From: Arthrobacter sp. zg-Y1110
Lineage (GTDB): Bacteria > Actinomycetota > Actinomycetes > Actinomycetales > Micrococcaceae
Reading direction: 5' to 3'
Assembly (NCBI RefSeq): GCF_025244865.1
Contig: NZ_CP104272.1
Span: forward strand, 992,001-1,056,000
Length of the DNA: 64,000 nt
Below, piece by piece: positions 33,645-42,633 of this stretch; within the stretch, counting starts at the first letter, position 1, and the number at the start of each line of letters is the position of its first letter. The notes beneath the pieces are model-generated. The model was not told the DNA's origin, did not search any database, and worked only from the letters and a program-made list of their open reading frames with translations. Position numbers and translations under genes: made by a program.

Positions 33645-36600
33645 TCAGGGGGCGAAGACGAGGGTCAGGACCGGACGGCGGGTGGATGATGCTTCCCTGG
33701 TGTAGAACCACGCATTGTCCGTACCGGTGCTGGTGATGCCCAGGTCCACGGATCCGGCCAGCATCGCGGAGATGGCCTCCGGATCAAGGTTGACGGTGTA
33801 GGGACTGTTGACAGCGAGAGGCGCAATGCTGCCCAGCAGGGTCGACGCCAATGCCGGCCGGGTGTTCCAACTGGTTGCCGCCTCCGACCAGCTGCCGGTA
33901 ACGGGGTGGATCGTGTGCTGGTCCAGTGATCCCGCGATGGACTCGGTGGTGGTGTAGAGCCGGAGGGTGGCCGATTGCAGGCGCATCCCGTCCGGCACCT
34001 CGGCGCCGGGCAGGAACCGCACATACGAGGTGTAGCCTAGGCTGCCGCGGGAGGCCATGGTGACGGGGGAACCGAACGTCGAGTTCGGCGCTGACTGATT
34101 GACATAGGTGTCCGCCGACGGCGTCAACGTCAGCGTGACCGGCTCCGCAGGGACTTCGGCGTCGGGAACTGTTGCGGAGGCCGGTGCCGAGGCCGGTCCG
34201 CTGTTCTCCGCCGCGTCCACGGCCACGATCCGGTAATGGTAGGTTCCTGGTGCCAGTTCCCTGTCCTCGTAGGAGAGCGCCGTCCCGGGCACCGTGGCCA
34301 GCAGGGTTCCTGCGGACGGAGTGAAACCCTCCACAGCTGACCGGTGGACCTGGTACCCGGTGACTGCCACATTGTCGGTGGCAGCGGTCCAGCCCAGGTT
34401 CACGGCGGTTCCGGAGAGGGTGGCAGTTGCACCAGCCACCGCCGACGGCGGCGTGCTGTCCGGGGCCGGAGCGCCTCCGCCCGCGGCTGCGTAATGCGCC
34501 TGCACCATGGCCTCGCTCAGGGCCGAGGGGTAGACGGCGAATTCATCAACGCTGCCCTGGAAATACCGGCTGCGGGGCATCTGCGGCCAGGTCGAGCCCA
34601 GTTGGTCTCCGCCGACCCGCCAGGAACCGGCGACTGATTCGTTGGTGGTCACGTCGTTCGCACCCACCTGCTCGCCGTCGACATAGAGCACCATGCCGTC
34701 GGGTCCTTGGGTGGCCACTACATGGTGCCAGGCGTCGTCGTTGTAGGTCGCGGGAGAGATAAGCGTCTGGGCACTGCCGTTCCAGACCCCGAAGATGAGG
34801 TTGCCGGCGTTGTTCATGTAGACGTGGCGGTCGTAGCTGTTGCTTAGGCCGGGGGAAGTATTGTTTCGGCGCGGCTGGCCGCTGCCGAAGCCGAAGATCT
34901 TTCCGCCCGTGGTGGTGTCGGTACGGAACCAGGCCTCGGCACTGAACACCTTGGGCGGGGTGACCCGCTGCGGGCCGTAGACGTAATCGTCAACACCGTC
35001 GAAGCTGGTGGCCCTGTTGGTGTCGCCGGAAAGCGCTCCGGTGGCTGAGCCCATGACGGGAGAGCCGTAGGGCAGTCCCATCCGGTCGCCTGCGGAGTCC
35101 GGCGCGGCGGCAAAGGAGTCGCCGAGCCGCCAGTAGGTTTCGGCGCCGTCGGCGCGGACCCTGGAGGGGTATGCCTGAGCGGCGGTGGCCGTGGTGATCT
35201 GTACCTGGGCCGAGAGTGCTCCCACGTGTCCGTTGGGGTCGTTGGCGCGCACCCGGTAGGAGTAGCTGACCCCGGGTGCCGCGGTGGTGTCCGTGAAGGA
35301 GGCCTGCGGCAGGTTCCACCAGAGCGAGGACGCCGGCACGGTGCTCAACGGCGTGGAGGATCCGTTGCGGTAAATGCTGTAGGTAAGCTCCGAGTCATCG
35401 GCGTCCGTTGCGGTCTGCCAGCGGATGGTGTTCTGCCCGGCGGCGCGGGACTCGGCACTGACGAAACGGGGTGTGCCGGGGCCGGCGGCGCCGGGACCGG
35501 GACCGAACCGGGTCAGGCTTTGCTGTGCCTTGCCGTTGGTGGTGGTGAATTCACCACCGACCCACAGCACGTCGTTTGATCCGGTGGTGGTTTGTGCAAG
35601 GGTCCGCGGGCCGATGCCTTCACCCTGCCCGTCATTGGTGAGGGGGTTCCACTGCATCATGGGGGAGGGGTTGTCCACGTCCTGGGCGCTGAGGTGGATC
35701 CGGCTTCCATCGGTGAACGAACCCATGCTGCCGCAGTCGTGCGCATGGTGGGCGGAGTAGAGGCTGCGCTGGTAGACGGACACGGCCTGCGTGGCGCCGA
35801 GGCAGGTGTCCCTCCAAACCTGGTCATACGTGCCCAGATCGAGGCGGGCCCGTCCGTCGAAGACACCACCGCCGGTTCCTTCGTTGCCGATGTAGAAGCT
35901 GGTGGCATCCGAGGTGATGCTTTTCACCACTGATGTTCTCGGAATGAAGAAGTTCGGGTACGTCCTGATGCTGCTGCCCGAGACCGGGTCGACGACGGCC
36001 AGGGCCTTGGAATCGGTGCCGTTCATGGTCGTGAAGTCTCCGCCGGTGATGACAACGTTCTTGGCGGGCGGGACGTGCAGGGCCCGGACGGGCAGGTCCG
36101 CTGACGGGGCCCAGGGAAGCAGCGCTCCGGTCGGTGTGACGGCGGCGAGGCGATTGCGGGGGGTGTTGCGGACGGTGCGGAAGTCCCCGCCGAAATACAC
36201 GGTGTCGCTGGTGGCGTCGATGGCGCGGACAGTAGCGGAAACGCCGCCGGGATTGAAGCTGGTTTTGACGGTGCAGCCGGGCAGGTTGATCGCCGCGATG
36301 CTTGAGGCATTGACGCCGTTGACGGAGCTGAAGCTGCCGCCGATGTAGAGGGTACGCCCGTCCGGGGAAACATCCATGGCGCGGACGGTGCCGCTGCCGC
36401 CGGTGACCGAGAGGTTGCAGTTGGTCGGGTTGCCTGTGTAGGCGTCGAAGGCGGCGAAGTTCACGGCGCTGCGTGTTCCGGTGCCGCCGGCGGTGGTGCC
36501 GGGCGGGCGGATGGCGGTGAAGGTGCCGCCGGCGTAGACGATGCCGTTGGACTGTGCCAGTGCCCAGACGATGCCGTTGGTCTGCCAGGTGGGCAGGTCG

Positions 36601-36713
36601 GTGGCAGAAAAAGCGACGCCGGGACTGATGGCCGACGCCGGCGTTGCAGTCCCTGCCAACGTGGTTGCTGCCAGGGCCGCAACCGTCAATAAAGCTGCTA
36701 GTGATTTACGCAC
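33645..36713 (-). CDS. large secreted multidomain protein: beta-propeller, Fn3, LamG, Fn3, DNRLRE
   Basis: 1022 residues. A Sec signal peptide ends at about residue 28 (TPASA-IS). Residues about 30-415 are repeated strands of delta-60/propeller type (repeats such as VRAMDVSPDGRTLYIGGSF). Next come a fibronectin type III domain (about 425-510), a LamG/concanavalin-like domain (about 525-735, with SFDGVDDYVYG and DAWHHVVATQGPDGMVLYVD), a second Fn3 (about 750-845), and a DNRLRE domain (about 850-1022, with SADTYVNQSAPNSTFGS). No sorting motif or C-terminal anchor is seen. Probably a polysaccharide-binding or adhesive matrix protein. GTG start with GAGG upstream. Confidence 0.82.
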   Translation of the reverse strand: MRKSLAALLTVAALAATTLAGTATPASAISPGVAFSATDLPTWQTNGIVWALAQSNGIVYAGGTFTAIRPPGTTAGGTGTRSAVNFAAFDAYTGNPTNCNLSVTGGSGTVRAMDVSPDGRTLYIGGSFSSVNGVNASSIAAINLPGCTVKTSFNPGGVSATVRAIDATSDTVYFGGDFRTVRNTPRNRLAAVTPTGALLPWAPSADLPVRALHVPPAKNVVITGGDFTTMNGTDSKALAVVDPVSGSSIRTYPNFFIPRTSVVKSITSDATSFYIGNEGTGGGVFDGRARLDLGTYDQVWRDTCLGATQAVSVYQRSLYSAHHAHDCGSMGSFTDGSRIHLSAQDVDNPSPMMQWNPLTNDGQGEGIGPRTLAQTTTGSNDVLWVGGEFTTTNGKAQQSLTRFGPGPGAAGPGTPRFVSAESRAAGQNTIRWQTATDADDSELTYSIYRNGSSTPLSTVPASSLWWNLPQASFTDTTAAPGVSYSYRVRANDPNGHVGALSAQVQITTATAAQAYPSRVRADGAETYWRLGDSFAAAPDSAGDRMGLPYGSPVMGSATGALSGDTNRATSFDGVDDYVYGPQRVTPPKVFSAEAWFRTDTTTGGKIFGFGSGQPRRNNTSPGLSNSYDRHVYMNNAGNLIFGVWNGSAQTLISPATYNDDAWHHVVATQGPDGMVLYVDGEQVGANDVTTNESVAGSWRVGGDQLGSTWPQMPRSRYFQGSVDEFAVYPSALSEAMVQAHYAAAGGGAPAPDSTPPSAVAGATATLSGTAVNLGWTAATDNVAVTGYQVHRSAVEGFTPSAGTLLATVPGTALSYEDRELAPGTYHYRIVAVDAAENSGPASAPASATVPDAEVPAEPVTLTLTPSADTYVNQSAPNSTFGSPVTMASRGSLGYTSYVRFLPGAEVPDGMRLQSATLRLYTTTESIAGSLDQHTIHPVTGSWSEAATSWNTRPALASTLLGSIAPLAVNSPYTVNLDPEAISAMLAGSVDLGITSTGTDNAWFYTREASSTRRPVLTLVFAP

Positions 36714-36957
36714 GCCACGCCTCGTTTACATGGGGTCGGGACGATTTGCCCGAGACTGTGAGCATCGTAGCTGTGCCGAAGAGGCCGTTTGCACGGTGTC
36801 TATTACCCGACTTGTGCCCGGCGTTACGCGGCATCCGTGCACCGGTACCCGTGTTTGCAGTGAGGCTACTCGAAGCCGAAAAATGCCCTTTACCGCCGGT
36901 TCCCGGGACTGGAAGATAAGCCGGAAAGTCACCGTCGCAGCTGGGGGTCCATAGGTC

Positions 36958-37407
36958 ATGCCTGTAAAAGTCGGTTACGCCTCGGGCGTCTACGATCTCT
37001 TCCATATCGGCCATTTGAACCTGCTGCGTGAGGCCCGGGACCGGTGTGATTTCCTTATAGCCGGCGTCGCTTCGGCGGAAATGTCCCAGCGGCTCAAAGG
37101 CACCACCCCGGTGGTTCCGCTGGCCGAGCGGCTGGAGATCGTGCGCAGTATCCGGTTCGTGGACGCTGTGGTGGTGGATGAACACGTGAACAAGGCCGAG
37201 ACGTGGCGCGAAGTCGGATTCAACGTTTTCTTCAAAGGCGACGACTGGCGGGGCACACCGAAGGGCGTACGCCTGGAACGGGACATGAAGCTGATCGGTG
37301 TCGAAGTCGTCTACCTGCCTTATACGGCGACGACCTCTTCTACGATGCTGCGCCGCGCGCTGAGCGCCATCACCGGTTTACCCGGCGATTCGGCCCTGAA
37401 CGCATGA
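36958..37407 (+). CDS. TagD-like cytidylyltransferase (adenylyl/cytidylyltransferase family)
   Basis: 149 residues, one nucleotidyltransferase domain: VGYASGVYDLFHIGHLNLL with the HxGH motif, and TTSSTMLRR corresponding to the R/TSST phosphate-binding motif. The closest known activities are glycerol-3-phosphate cytidylyltransferase (CDP-glycerol) and related enzymes. CDP-glycerol could feed the CDP-alcohol enzyme or a glycerophosphate substituent of the polymer; this is inference. Its stop overlaps the ATG of the glycerophosphodiesterase lipoprotein, supporting glycerophosphate chemistry. Confidence 0.85.
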   Translation: MPVKVGYASGVYDLFHIGHLNLLREARDRCDFLIAGVASAEMSQRLKGTTPVVPLAERLEIVRSIRFVDAVVVDEHVNKAETWREVGFNVFFKGDDWRGTPKGVRLERDMKLIGVEVVYLPYTATTSSTMLRRALSAITGLPGDSALNA

Positions 37408-38888
37408 AACACCGCGGCACTCCCGGACTGGGCGCCCCGGCGGCCTCCGGGCCGAGCCGCCGCAGCGTATTGGCCCTTGGAACCATAGGCCTGGCCTTGG
37501 CCGGATGCATGCCCAAGGACACGGATCCGGACGGTGCATCCGAAGAGACCCCCGCGGCAGCCCAGGTGCACACGGTGCGCTCACTCTTCGATTCGCATCC
37601 CTTCCAAGTGGCCCACCGCGGCTCCTGGGACAACTGGCCCGAACACACCATGACTGCATACCGGGAAGCGGCCCGTGCCGGCGCGCCGGCCTTGGAAGTT
37701 TCGGTGTGCTCGACGGCGGACGGCACCCTAATCTGTCATCACGACATCGATACCGGAAGAACCACCGGGCAGAACCTGGTCATTAGCGACACGACATGGA
37801 AAGACCTGTCGAAGCTGCGCGTCGACGCCCGGCCGTGGCTGGGGCCGCAGATGCCGGTGGAACCGATTCCGCGGCTGCAGGAGGTGCTGGATGCGTACGC
37901 CGGCACGCACGTGATCTTCCTCGAGGACAAGCAGGGCACCAACACCAAAGCACTCCTGGATCTGATGGACACCTATCCGGATTCGCGCCGGCACATCATC
38001 TGGAAGCAGTCCGCAGTGGCAAAACAGATCTGGGCGGTGACCGAGCGCGGATACGACAGTTGGGGCTACTTCACCGAGGAACAGATGTCCTTGCTGCCGG
38101 AAAGCTATGAGCGGTTCACGTTCCTGGGAATCAACACCCTCGCCACGGACGCGGAGATCACCGCCGCGGTGGCAACGGGGAAGCCGGTGATCTGCTGGGA
38201 GGTCCATTCCCGGGCGGAACGGGACCGGCTGATCGGGCTTGGAGTCGCGGGCCTCATGAGCGCGAACGTTCCCTATCTGTCGGTCCAGACGTCTCCGGAA
38301 ACCGCCGATCGCTTCGGGGACGGTCTCCGCGCAGCCGGGGACCTTCCCTGGACGGTTAAACAAGGGTGGAACGTGCAGCCGCAATTGGATGCGGATGAGG
38401 GGGTGCTTCGGCTCCACGCCCCGGTGAACAGCAGCTACCGGATGGGGTCCATGGGGCCGGTGGAGCAGGACGTGTACAGCATCGAGTTCGAGATGCGCTG
38501 GCCCGGACAGCTCCCCGGCATCGAAGGGCACGCAGGCCTGGCGTTCGGGCAGGAGAACGATCTGCCCTACCGGGTGCTGATACCGAGCGAGGTGGGCGGC
38601 TACCACCTTGTGTTCCGGCCGAACGGGGAAATGGCACTGCTGCTGCGCCATTCAGGCGAACCAAACGGCCTGCGGCTCGCCGTCCTGGAGACCCAGCCGG
38701 CCAAATCCGGCGAATGGCTCTCCTTTAAAATCGACATAGCCCCCGACAGCCTGCGCTTCTCCCGCCGGGACAGCTCCGGATGGGGAGGTATGGCTGTTGA
38801 ACGCAGCTACCGCGGCGGTTACTTCAGCCTTACCCGCAACTACGCCGGGGAATTCCCGGTTGAGTTCCGCAATGTGGCAATCACCTGA
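37404..38888 (+). CDS. glycerophosphodiester phosphodiesterase-type lipoprotein with extra C-terminal domain
   Basis: 494 residues. Twin-arginine-like, lipobox-ended signal (SRRSVLALG, then LALAGC). The GDPD TIM-barrel (about 60-300) shows HRGSWDNWPEHTMTAYREA, ALEVSVCSTADGTLICHHD and EDKQGTN, the metal-binding His/Glu/Asp set. Residues about 310-494 form a beta-rich, concanavalin-like domain not found in typical GDPD enzymes. Extracellular, lipid-anchored; likely cuts glycerophosphodiesters, perhaps in the wall polymer. ATG 37404 overlaps the stop of the cytidylyltransferase (ATGA). Confidence 0.87.
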   Translation: MKHRGTPGLGAPAASGPSRRSVLALGTIGLALAGCMPKDTDPDGASEETPAAAQVHTVRSLFDSHPFQVAHRGSWDNWPEHTMTAYREAARAGAPALEVSVCSTADGTLICHHDIDTGRTTGQNLVISDTTWKDLSKLRVDARPWLGPQMPVEPIPRLQEVLDAYAGTHVIFLEDKQGTNTKALLDLMDTYPDSRRHIIWKQSAVAKQIWAVTERGYDSWGYFTEEQMSLLPESYERFTFLGINTLATDAEITAAVATGKPVICWEVHSRAERDRLIGLGVAGLMSANVPYLSVQTSPETADRFGDGLRAAGDLPWTVKQGWNVQPQLDADEGVLRLHAPVNSSYRMGSMGPVEQDVYSIEFEMRWPGQLPGIEGHAGLAFGQENDLPYRVLIPSEVGGYHLVFRPNGEMALLLRHSGEPNGLRLAVLETQPAKSGEWLSFKIDIAPDSLRFSRRDSSGWGGMAVERSYRGGYFSLTRNYAGEFPVEFRNVAIT

Positions 38889-39342
38889 TCGGCAGTTCCC
38901 GCCGCAAACCCCGCCGCAGCAACGCGGCCATTCCGATCCCGGCCAGCGCGCCGGCGCAGTTGAGCAGGACGTCCCTCGCATTGCCCACCCGTTCGGGAAG
39001 GAACAGCTCCTGGGCCAGTTCGCCGGTTCCGGACAGCATGGTGCAGAGCAACAAAGCGATCCACCACCGCTGCGGGGCCATAAGGCAGGCGGCCATGAAA
39101 CCAAGCGGCACGAAGAGCACCACGTTTGCGGAGGCCTCCAGGGAGGCGTAGCTCAACCCGGGCAGGCCCAGCTCCTCGAGCCGGTGCAGCGCCCCCAGCA
39201 GCCGCCCGTACAACGGGCGGTCCACCGGTGTTGGCCACAGGACCACCGCAAGAATGCCGGTGGCAAGGACCACGGCAGCAGCAGCTTTGGCTGCCCAGCG
39301 GATCCGGTAACTTGGAGGGCGCTCGGTAGGTTTCCTGCGCAT
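38881..39342 (-). CDS. VanZ-family membrane protein 1
   Basis: 153 residues with four predicted membrane helices and the VanZ pattern ANVVLFVPLGFMAACL followed by ELAQELFLPERVGNARDVLL. VanZ proteins are linked to teicoplanin tolerance in enterococci, but most family members have no known role. ATG 39342 has GGAAGGA just upstream; a longer frame exists to 39417. It overlaps the convergent GDPD gene by eight bases. A second VanZ gene lies at 53500. Confidence 0.85.
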   Translation of the reverse strand: MRRKPTERPPSYRIRWAAKAAAAVVLATGILAVVLWPTPVDRPLYGRLLGALHRLEELGLPGLSYASLEASANVVLFVPLGFMAACLMAPQRWWIALLLCTMLSGTGELAQELFLPERVGNARDVLLNCAGALAGIGMAALLRRGLRRELPIR

Positions 39343-39662
39343 GTTCCTTCCCGGCTGTCCAAACGGCTTTGGCTGGAAACTTAGCGGGGAGGAGGAGGAA
39401 CAGTAACGCGGGTGCATACCCGGTTTTGTGCAGGCCTTACTTACGCCTGCGGCGGCACCGCCCGGCGCGTCGCCGTCGCACCGCCCGGCGCGTCGCCGTC
39501 GTCCGGCCTGTGCCCAATCGATGCCGCTGGATTTGTAGTATTTCGCCCAGGGGCGAACGGAACTTAGGCCAGACTCAGATGCATTGCCCCCTGCTGCATG
39601 GGACGATTAGGGAAGATTTGTCTTGCGTAATGCAGGACGCCGCCAGCAGAGGAGTAACTAAC
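39343..39662. other. spacer between VanZ gene 1 and sufS
   Basis: 320 bases without a credible gene. It contains a perfect tandem repeat (39455-39500) and patches such as TTGTAGTATTT near 39530 that could belong to the sufS promoter. The ribosome binding site of sufS is AGAGGAG at 39648-39654. Confidence 0.4.
39455..39500. repeat. perfect 23-bp tandem repeat, two copies
   Basis: GCACCGCCCGGCGCGTCGCC plus GTC occurs at 39455-39477 and again at 39478-39500 without a mismatch. No gene is interrupted. Probably a recent slippage duplication. Confidence 0.8.
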
Positions 39663-40979
39663 GTGCCTGTGGTGACTACCCCCGCAACGTTGCGCCCGGC
39701 AACCGGGCCCATGGACAACGCCGAAGTGCTGCGCATCCGCAATGACTTCCCGATCCTCGACCAGGAGGTCAACGGGCACCGGCTTGTCTACCTTGACTCG
39801 GGTGCCACCTCCCAGAACCCGCTGAGTGTCATCGAAGCTGAGCAGGAGTTCTACGAGCAGCGCAATTCCGCCGTCCACCGCGGCGCCCACACCCTCGCCG
39901 TTGCCGCCACCGACGTCTACGAGCAGGCCCGCGAAACGGTGGCGGCCTTCATCAACGCCCGCTCCAATGAGCTGGTGTGGACCTCCAATGCCACCGAAGG
40001 CCTGAACCTGCTGGCCTACTCCTTCTCCAACGCTTCCCTGGGCCGCGGGGGAGAAGCGGCAGCCCGGTTCGCCTTGAAACCCGGGGACGAAATAGTCGTC
40101 ACCGAAATGGAGCACCACGCCAACCTGATCCCGTGGCAGGAGCTCGCGGCCCGCACCGGAGCAACTCTGCGGTTCATCCCGGTGGATGACGACGGCGGGC
40201 TGCGGCTCGAGGAGGCCGAGCACATCATCGGCCCGCGCACCAGGATCCTGGCGTTCAGCCATGCCTCCAACGTGCTCGGCACGATCAACCCGGTGGAGAC
40301 CCTGGTGGCCATGGCGCACCGCCACGGCGCCCTGGTGGTGCTGGATGCATGCCAGTCCGTGCCGCACCTGCCGGTGGATGTGAAGGCGCTCGACGTCGAC
40401 TTCCTGGTCTTCTCCGGGCACAAGATGCTCGGGCCCACCGGCATCGGCGCCCTCTACGGCAAGGCCGAACTGCTGGATGCCATGCCGGTTTTCCTCACCG
40501 GCGGGTCCATGATCACCACGGTGACCATGGAAAAGGCCGCGTACCTGCCCGCACCCCAGCGTTTCGAGGCCGGAACGCAGCGGATCTCGCAGGCAATGGC
40601 CCTGGGCACGGCGGCGAACTACCTCACCGAGACCGGGATGGACCGTATCCATGCCTGGGAAACCACGCTCGGCCAGCGCCTGGTGCAGGGGCTGGAGGAG
40701 ATTGACGGGATCCGCGTGCTGGGTCCGAAGGCCGGCGAGGAGCGGATCGGTCTGGCGGCGTTCGACGTCGACGGCGTCCACTCCCACGACGTGGGCCAGT
40801 TCCTGGACGACCAGGGGATTGCCGTGCGGGTGGGACACCACTGCGCCCAGCCGCTGCACCGCCGACTGGGGCTGGTCTCCACCACCCGTGCCAGTACGTA
40901 CCTCTACAACACCACGGACGACGTTGACGCGTTCCTTGCCGCGGTGGCCGGCGTCCGTCCCTTCTTTGGAGTGAAGTAA
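39663..40979 (+). CDS. sufS: cysteine desulfurase SufS
   Basis: 438 residues, PLP-dependent class V aminotransferase fold that takes sulfur from cysteine for Fe-S cluster assembly. Seen: early RNDFPILDQEVNGHRLVYLD, the PLP-lysine motif SGHKMLGPTG (Lys near 254) and the active-site cysteine in RVGHHCAQP (near 394). Start GTG 39663 follows AGAGGAG; the frame is open further upstream but lacks any family similarity there. The sufU start lies directly after its stop, the classic SufS-SufU pair of Gram-positives. Confidence 0.95.
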   Translation: MPVVTTPATLRPATGPMDNAEVLRIRNDFPILDQEVNGHRLVYLDSGATSQNPLSVIEAEQEFYEQRNSAVHRGAHTLAVAATDVYEQARETVAAFINARSNELVWTSNATEGLNLLAYSFSNASLGRGGEAAARFALKPGDEIVVTEMEHHANLIPWQELAARTGATLRFIPVDDDGGLRLEEAEHIIGPRTRILAFSHASNVLGTINPVETLVAMAHRHGALVVLDACQSVPHLPVDVKALDVDFLVFSGHKMLGPTGIGALYGKAELLDAMPVFLTGGSMITTVTMEKAAYLPAPQRFEAGTQRISQAMALGTAANYLTETGMDRIHAWETTLGQRLVQGLEEIDGIRVLGPKAGEERIGLAAFDVDGVHSHDVGQFLDDQGIAVRVGHHCAQPLHRRLGLVSTTRASTYLYNTTDDVDAFLAAVAGVRPFFGVK

Positions 40980-41429
40980 ATGAGCTCGGACCTGCAGCAG
41001 CTCTACCAGCAGATCATCCTGGAACACGCCAAGCGTCGCCGCGGCGACGGACTGGAAGCGGCCCCGGACGGCTTGGCTTCGGGGGAGTCCCACCAGCTGA
41101 ACCCCACCTGCGGCGACGAGATCACCCTGCGGGCCGCCGTCGACGGTTCCACCGTGGACGGCATCAGCTGGGAAGGACAGGGCTGCTCCATCTCCATGGC
41201 GTCTGCCTCGGTGCTGACCGAACTTGTCGCCGGCCTGGAGCGGGACGAAGTCATCTCGCTGGTGGACGAGTTCCGGACGCTGATGCGTTCGCGGGGCAGC
41301 ATTGAACCGGATGAGGAAGTGCTCGGCGACGCCGCGGCCTTCGCGGGCGTGGCCCGCTACCCGGCGCGGGTCAAGTGCGCCATGCTCGCCTGGGTTGCCT
41401 TGGAAGAAGCGCTGCTGGCGGCTAACTGA
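40980..41429 (+). CDS. sufU: SufU zinc-dependent sulfurtransferase
   Basis: 149 residues. Accepts sulfur from SufS. The three zinc-ligand/active cysteines are present: Cys44 in NPTCGD, Cys69 in GQGCSIS and the one in RVKCAMLAW near 132. It has the SufU insertion, absent from IscU, between the second and third cysteine. ATG 40980 follows the sufS stop with no gap. The remaining sufBCD genes are not in this window. Confidence 0.95.
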   Translation: MSSDLQQLYQQIILEHAKRRRGDGLEAAPDGLASGESHQLNPTCGDEITLRAAVDGSTVDGISWEGQGCSISMASASVLTELVAGLERDEVISLVDEFRTLMRSRGSIEPDEEVLGDAAAFAGVARYPARVKCAMLAWVALEEALLAAN

Positions 41430-41539
41430 CGCATCCGACCTCGCGCGGCTGCGCGACGGCGGATGACCCGACGTCGGTGACCCGACGTCGGTGACCCGAC
41501 GGCGTGGCGGCGTGTCACCGACGTCGGGCGACGCATCCG
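41428..41539. repeat. repeat-dense palindromic island between sufU and the next gene
   Basis: GACGCATCCG occurs at both ends (41428-41437 and 41530-41539). Inside are a hairpin CATCCG (41432-41437) / CGGATG (41460-41465), tandem copies of TGACCCGACGTCGG (41464-41477, 41478-41491, partial 41492-41501) and an inverted copy CACCGACGTCGGG (41516-41528). May act as terminator or be a small REP/MITE-like element. Confidence 0.6.
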
Positions 41540-41556
41540 GTCCGTACGCTGGCGGC

Positions 41557-42633
41557 ATGATCAGCCAACTGGATACCTCCGCCTTCCGTGACCCCGTGCC
41601 CGCTGAGGAGATCGCAGCCCAGCGGCCCACCGGTATTGCCGGTCTGGTCACCGGGTCCCGGCTGTTCCTGGCGGGTTTCGCAGCCGCCTGCCTGGCAGTG
41701 TGGCTGGTCTGCTCGATGGGCATTGCCGAAGCGACGGTGGACTCCTTTATCCTGGACGCGTCAGCGGTCAATGTGGGATCGGGGATCTTCCTGGCCGGGC
41801 TCCTGGCCGCCGCGGTGGGTTTCCTCCTCCAAGGCCGGAAAGAGGATCCGCGGATCACTGCCGCAAAGCTGAGCCGGTTCGTACAGCGGAACGGGCTGTC
41901 CTACAAGGCGGACCCCAAGCTTCCCAGGATCGATGCCACCATCTTCGGGGAGGGCCACCATCCGCAGTCCTGGAAGCGGTTCCGCAGCGGACCCGCCCAC
42001 CCCTTTCCCTTCGAGGTTGCCCATTTCTCCTACCGGACGGGCTCGCAGGCCCGGAACCGGAACGATCGGCCGTCCGTCACAGCCTGGACCTACGCCGCGG
42101 TCACCGCGGAGCGGCGGCTGCCCCGGATGCTGCTCGATGCCAAGGGAAACGATCCCATGTTTGGCTCCAGCGTGCCGGTCAGCCTGGCGAAGTCGCAGCA
42201 GGTCGCGCTGCCGGAGGACCTGGACCGCCACTTCACCCTGTACGCCCCGGAGGGGCACGAGGCAGCGGCCCTGGCCGTCTTCACGCCGGAGGTCCTGCGC
42301 CGGGTGCTCGCTGAAGCTCCGGGGTTCGACGTCGAGACCGTGGACGATTCCATCATCTTCTTTACCCGGAGGGAACTTGATCTGGGCAGCGAAGGAACCT
42401 GGGAACAGCTCTCACGGGTCATCTTCGGACCCGGTGCGGTGCTGGTGGGACTGGCGAACGGCCCGGTGTCCGCGCAGCGGTTCGCCAGTGGCGCCGCGCA
42501 GCCGGTGCCTCCGGAAGGCCGCACGCTCAAACGCCGCACCCTCACTCCTGCCCTGATCTGGACCGTGGGCGGTTTCGCCGTCCTCGTGCTCGCGCGGTTA
42601 CTCCTGACCGGACCACTGAACGGACTGATCTAA
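41557..42633 (+). CDS. membrane protein of unknown function
   Basis: 358 residues. Two membrane helices near the N-terminus (about 28-55 and 70-92), a soluble domain of about 230 residues and one membrane helix at the C-terminus (about 328-348). The soluble part has motifs such as IDATIFGEGHHPQSWKRF and EAPGFDVETVDDSIIFFTR that I do not recognise. ATG 41557 was chosen; no strong Shine-Dalgarno. The stop overlaps the next start by one base (TAATG), so the pair is coupled. Confidence 0.65.
   Translation: MISQLDTSAFRDPVPAEEIAAQRPTGIAGLVTGSRLFLAGFAAACLAVWLVCSMGIAEATVDSFILDASAVNVGSGIFLAGLLAAAVGFLLQGRKEDPRITAAKLSRFVQRNGLSYKADPKLPRIDATIFGEGHHPQSWKRFRSGPAHPFPFEVAHFSYRTGSQARNRNDRPSVTAWTYAAVTAERRLPRMLLDAKGNDPMFGSSVPVSLAKSQQVALPEDLDRHFTLYAPEGHEAAALAVFTPEVLRRVLAEAPGFDVETVDDSIIFFTRRELDLGSEGTWEQLSRVIFGPGAVLVGLANGPVSAQRFASGAAQPVPPEGRTLKRRTLTPALIWTVGGFAVLVLARLLLTGPLNGLI

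Noticed and set aside
41428..41539. CRISPR array
   Set aside because: Repeat units are 14 bases and directly abutting with no spacers; no cas genes nearby.
39564..41858. 764-codon minus-strand frame opposite sufS and sufU
   Set aside because: Shadow frame; sufS and sufU on the + strand have all catalytic residues.
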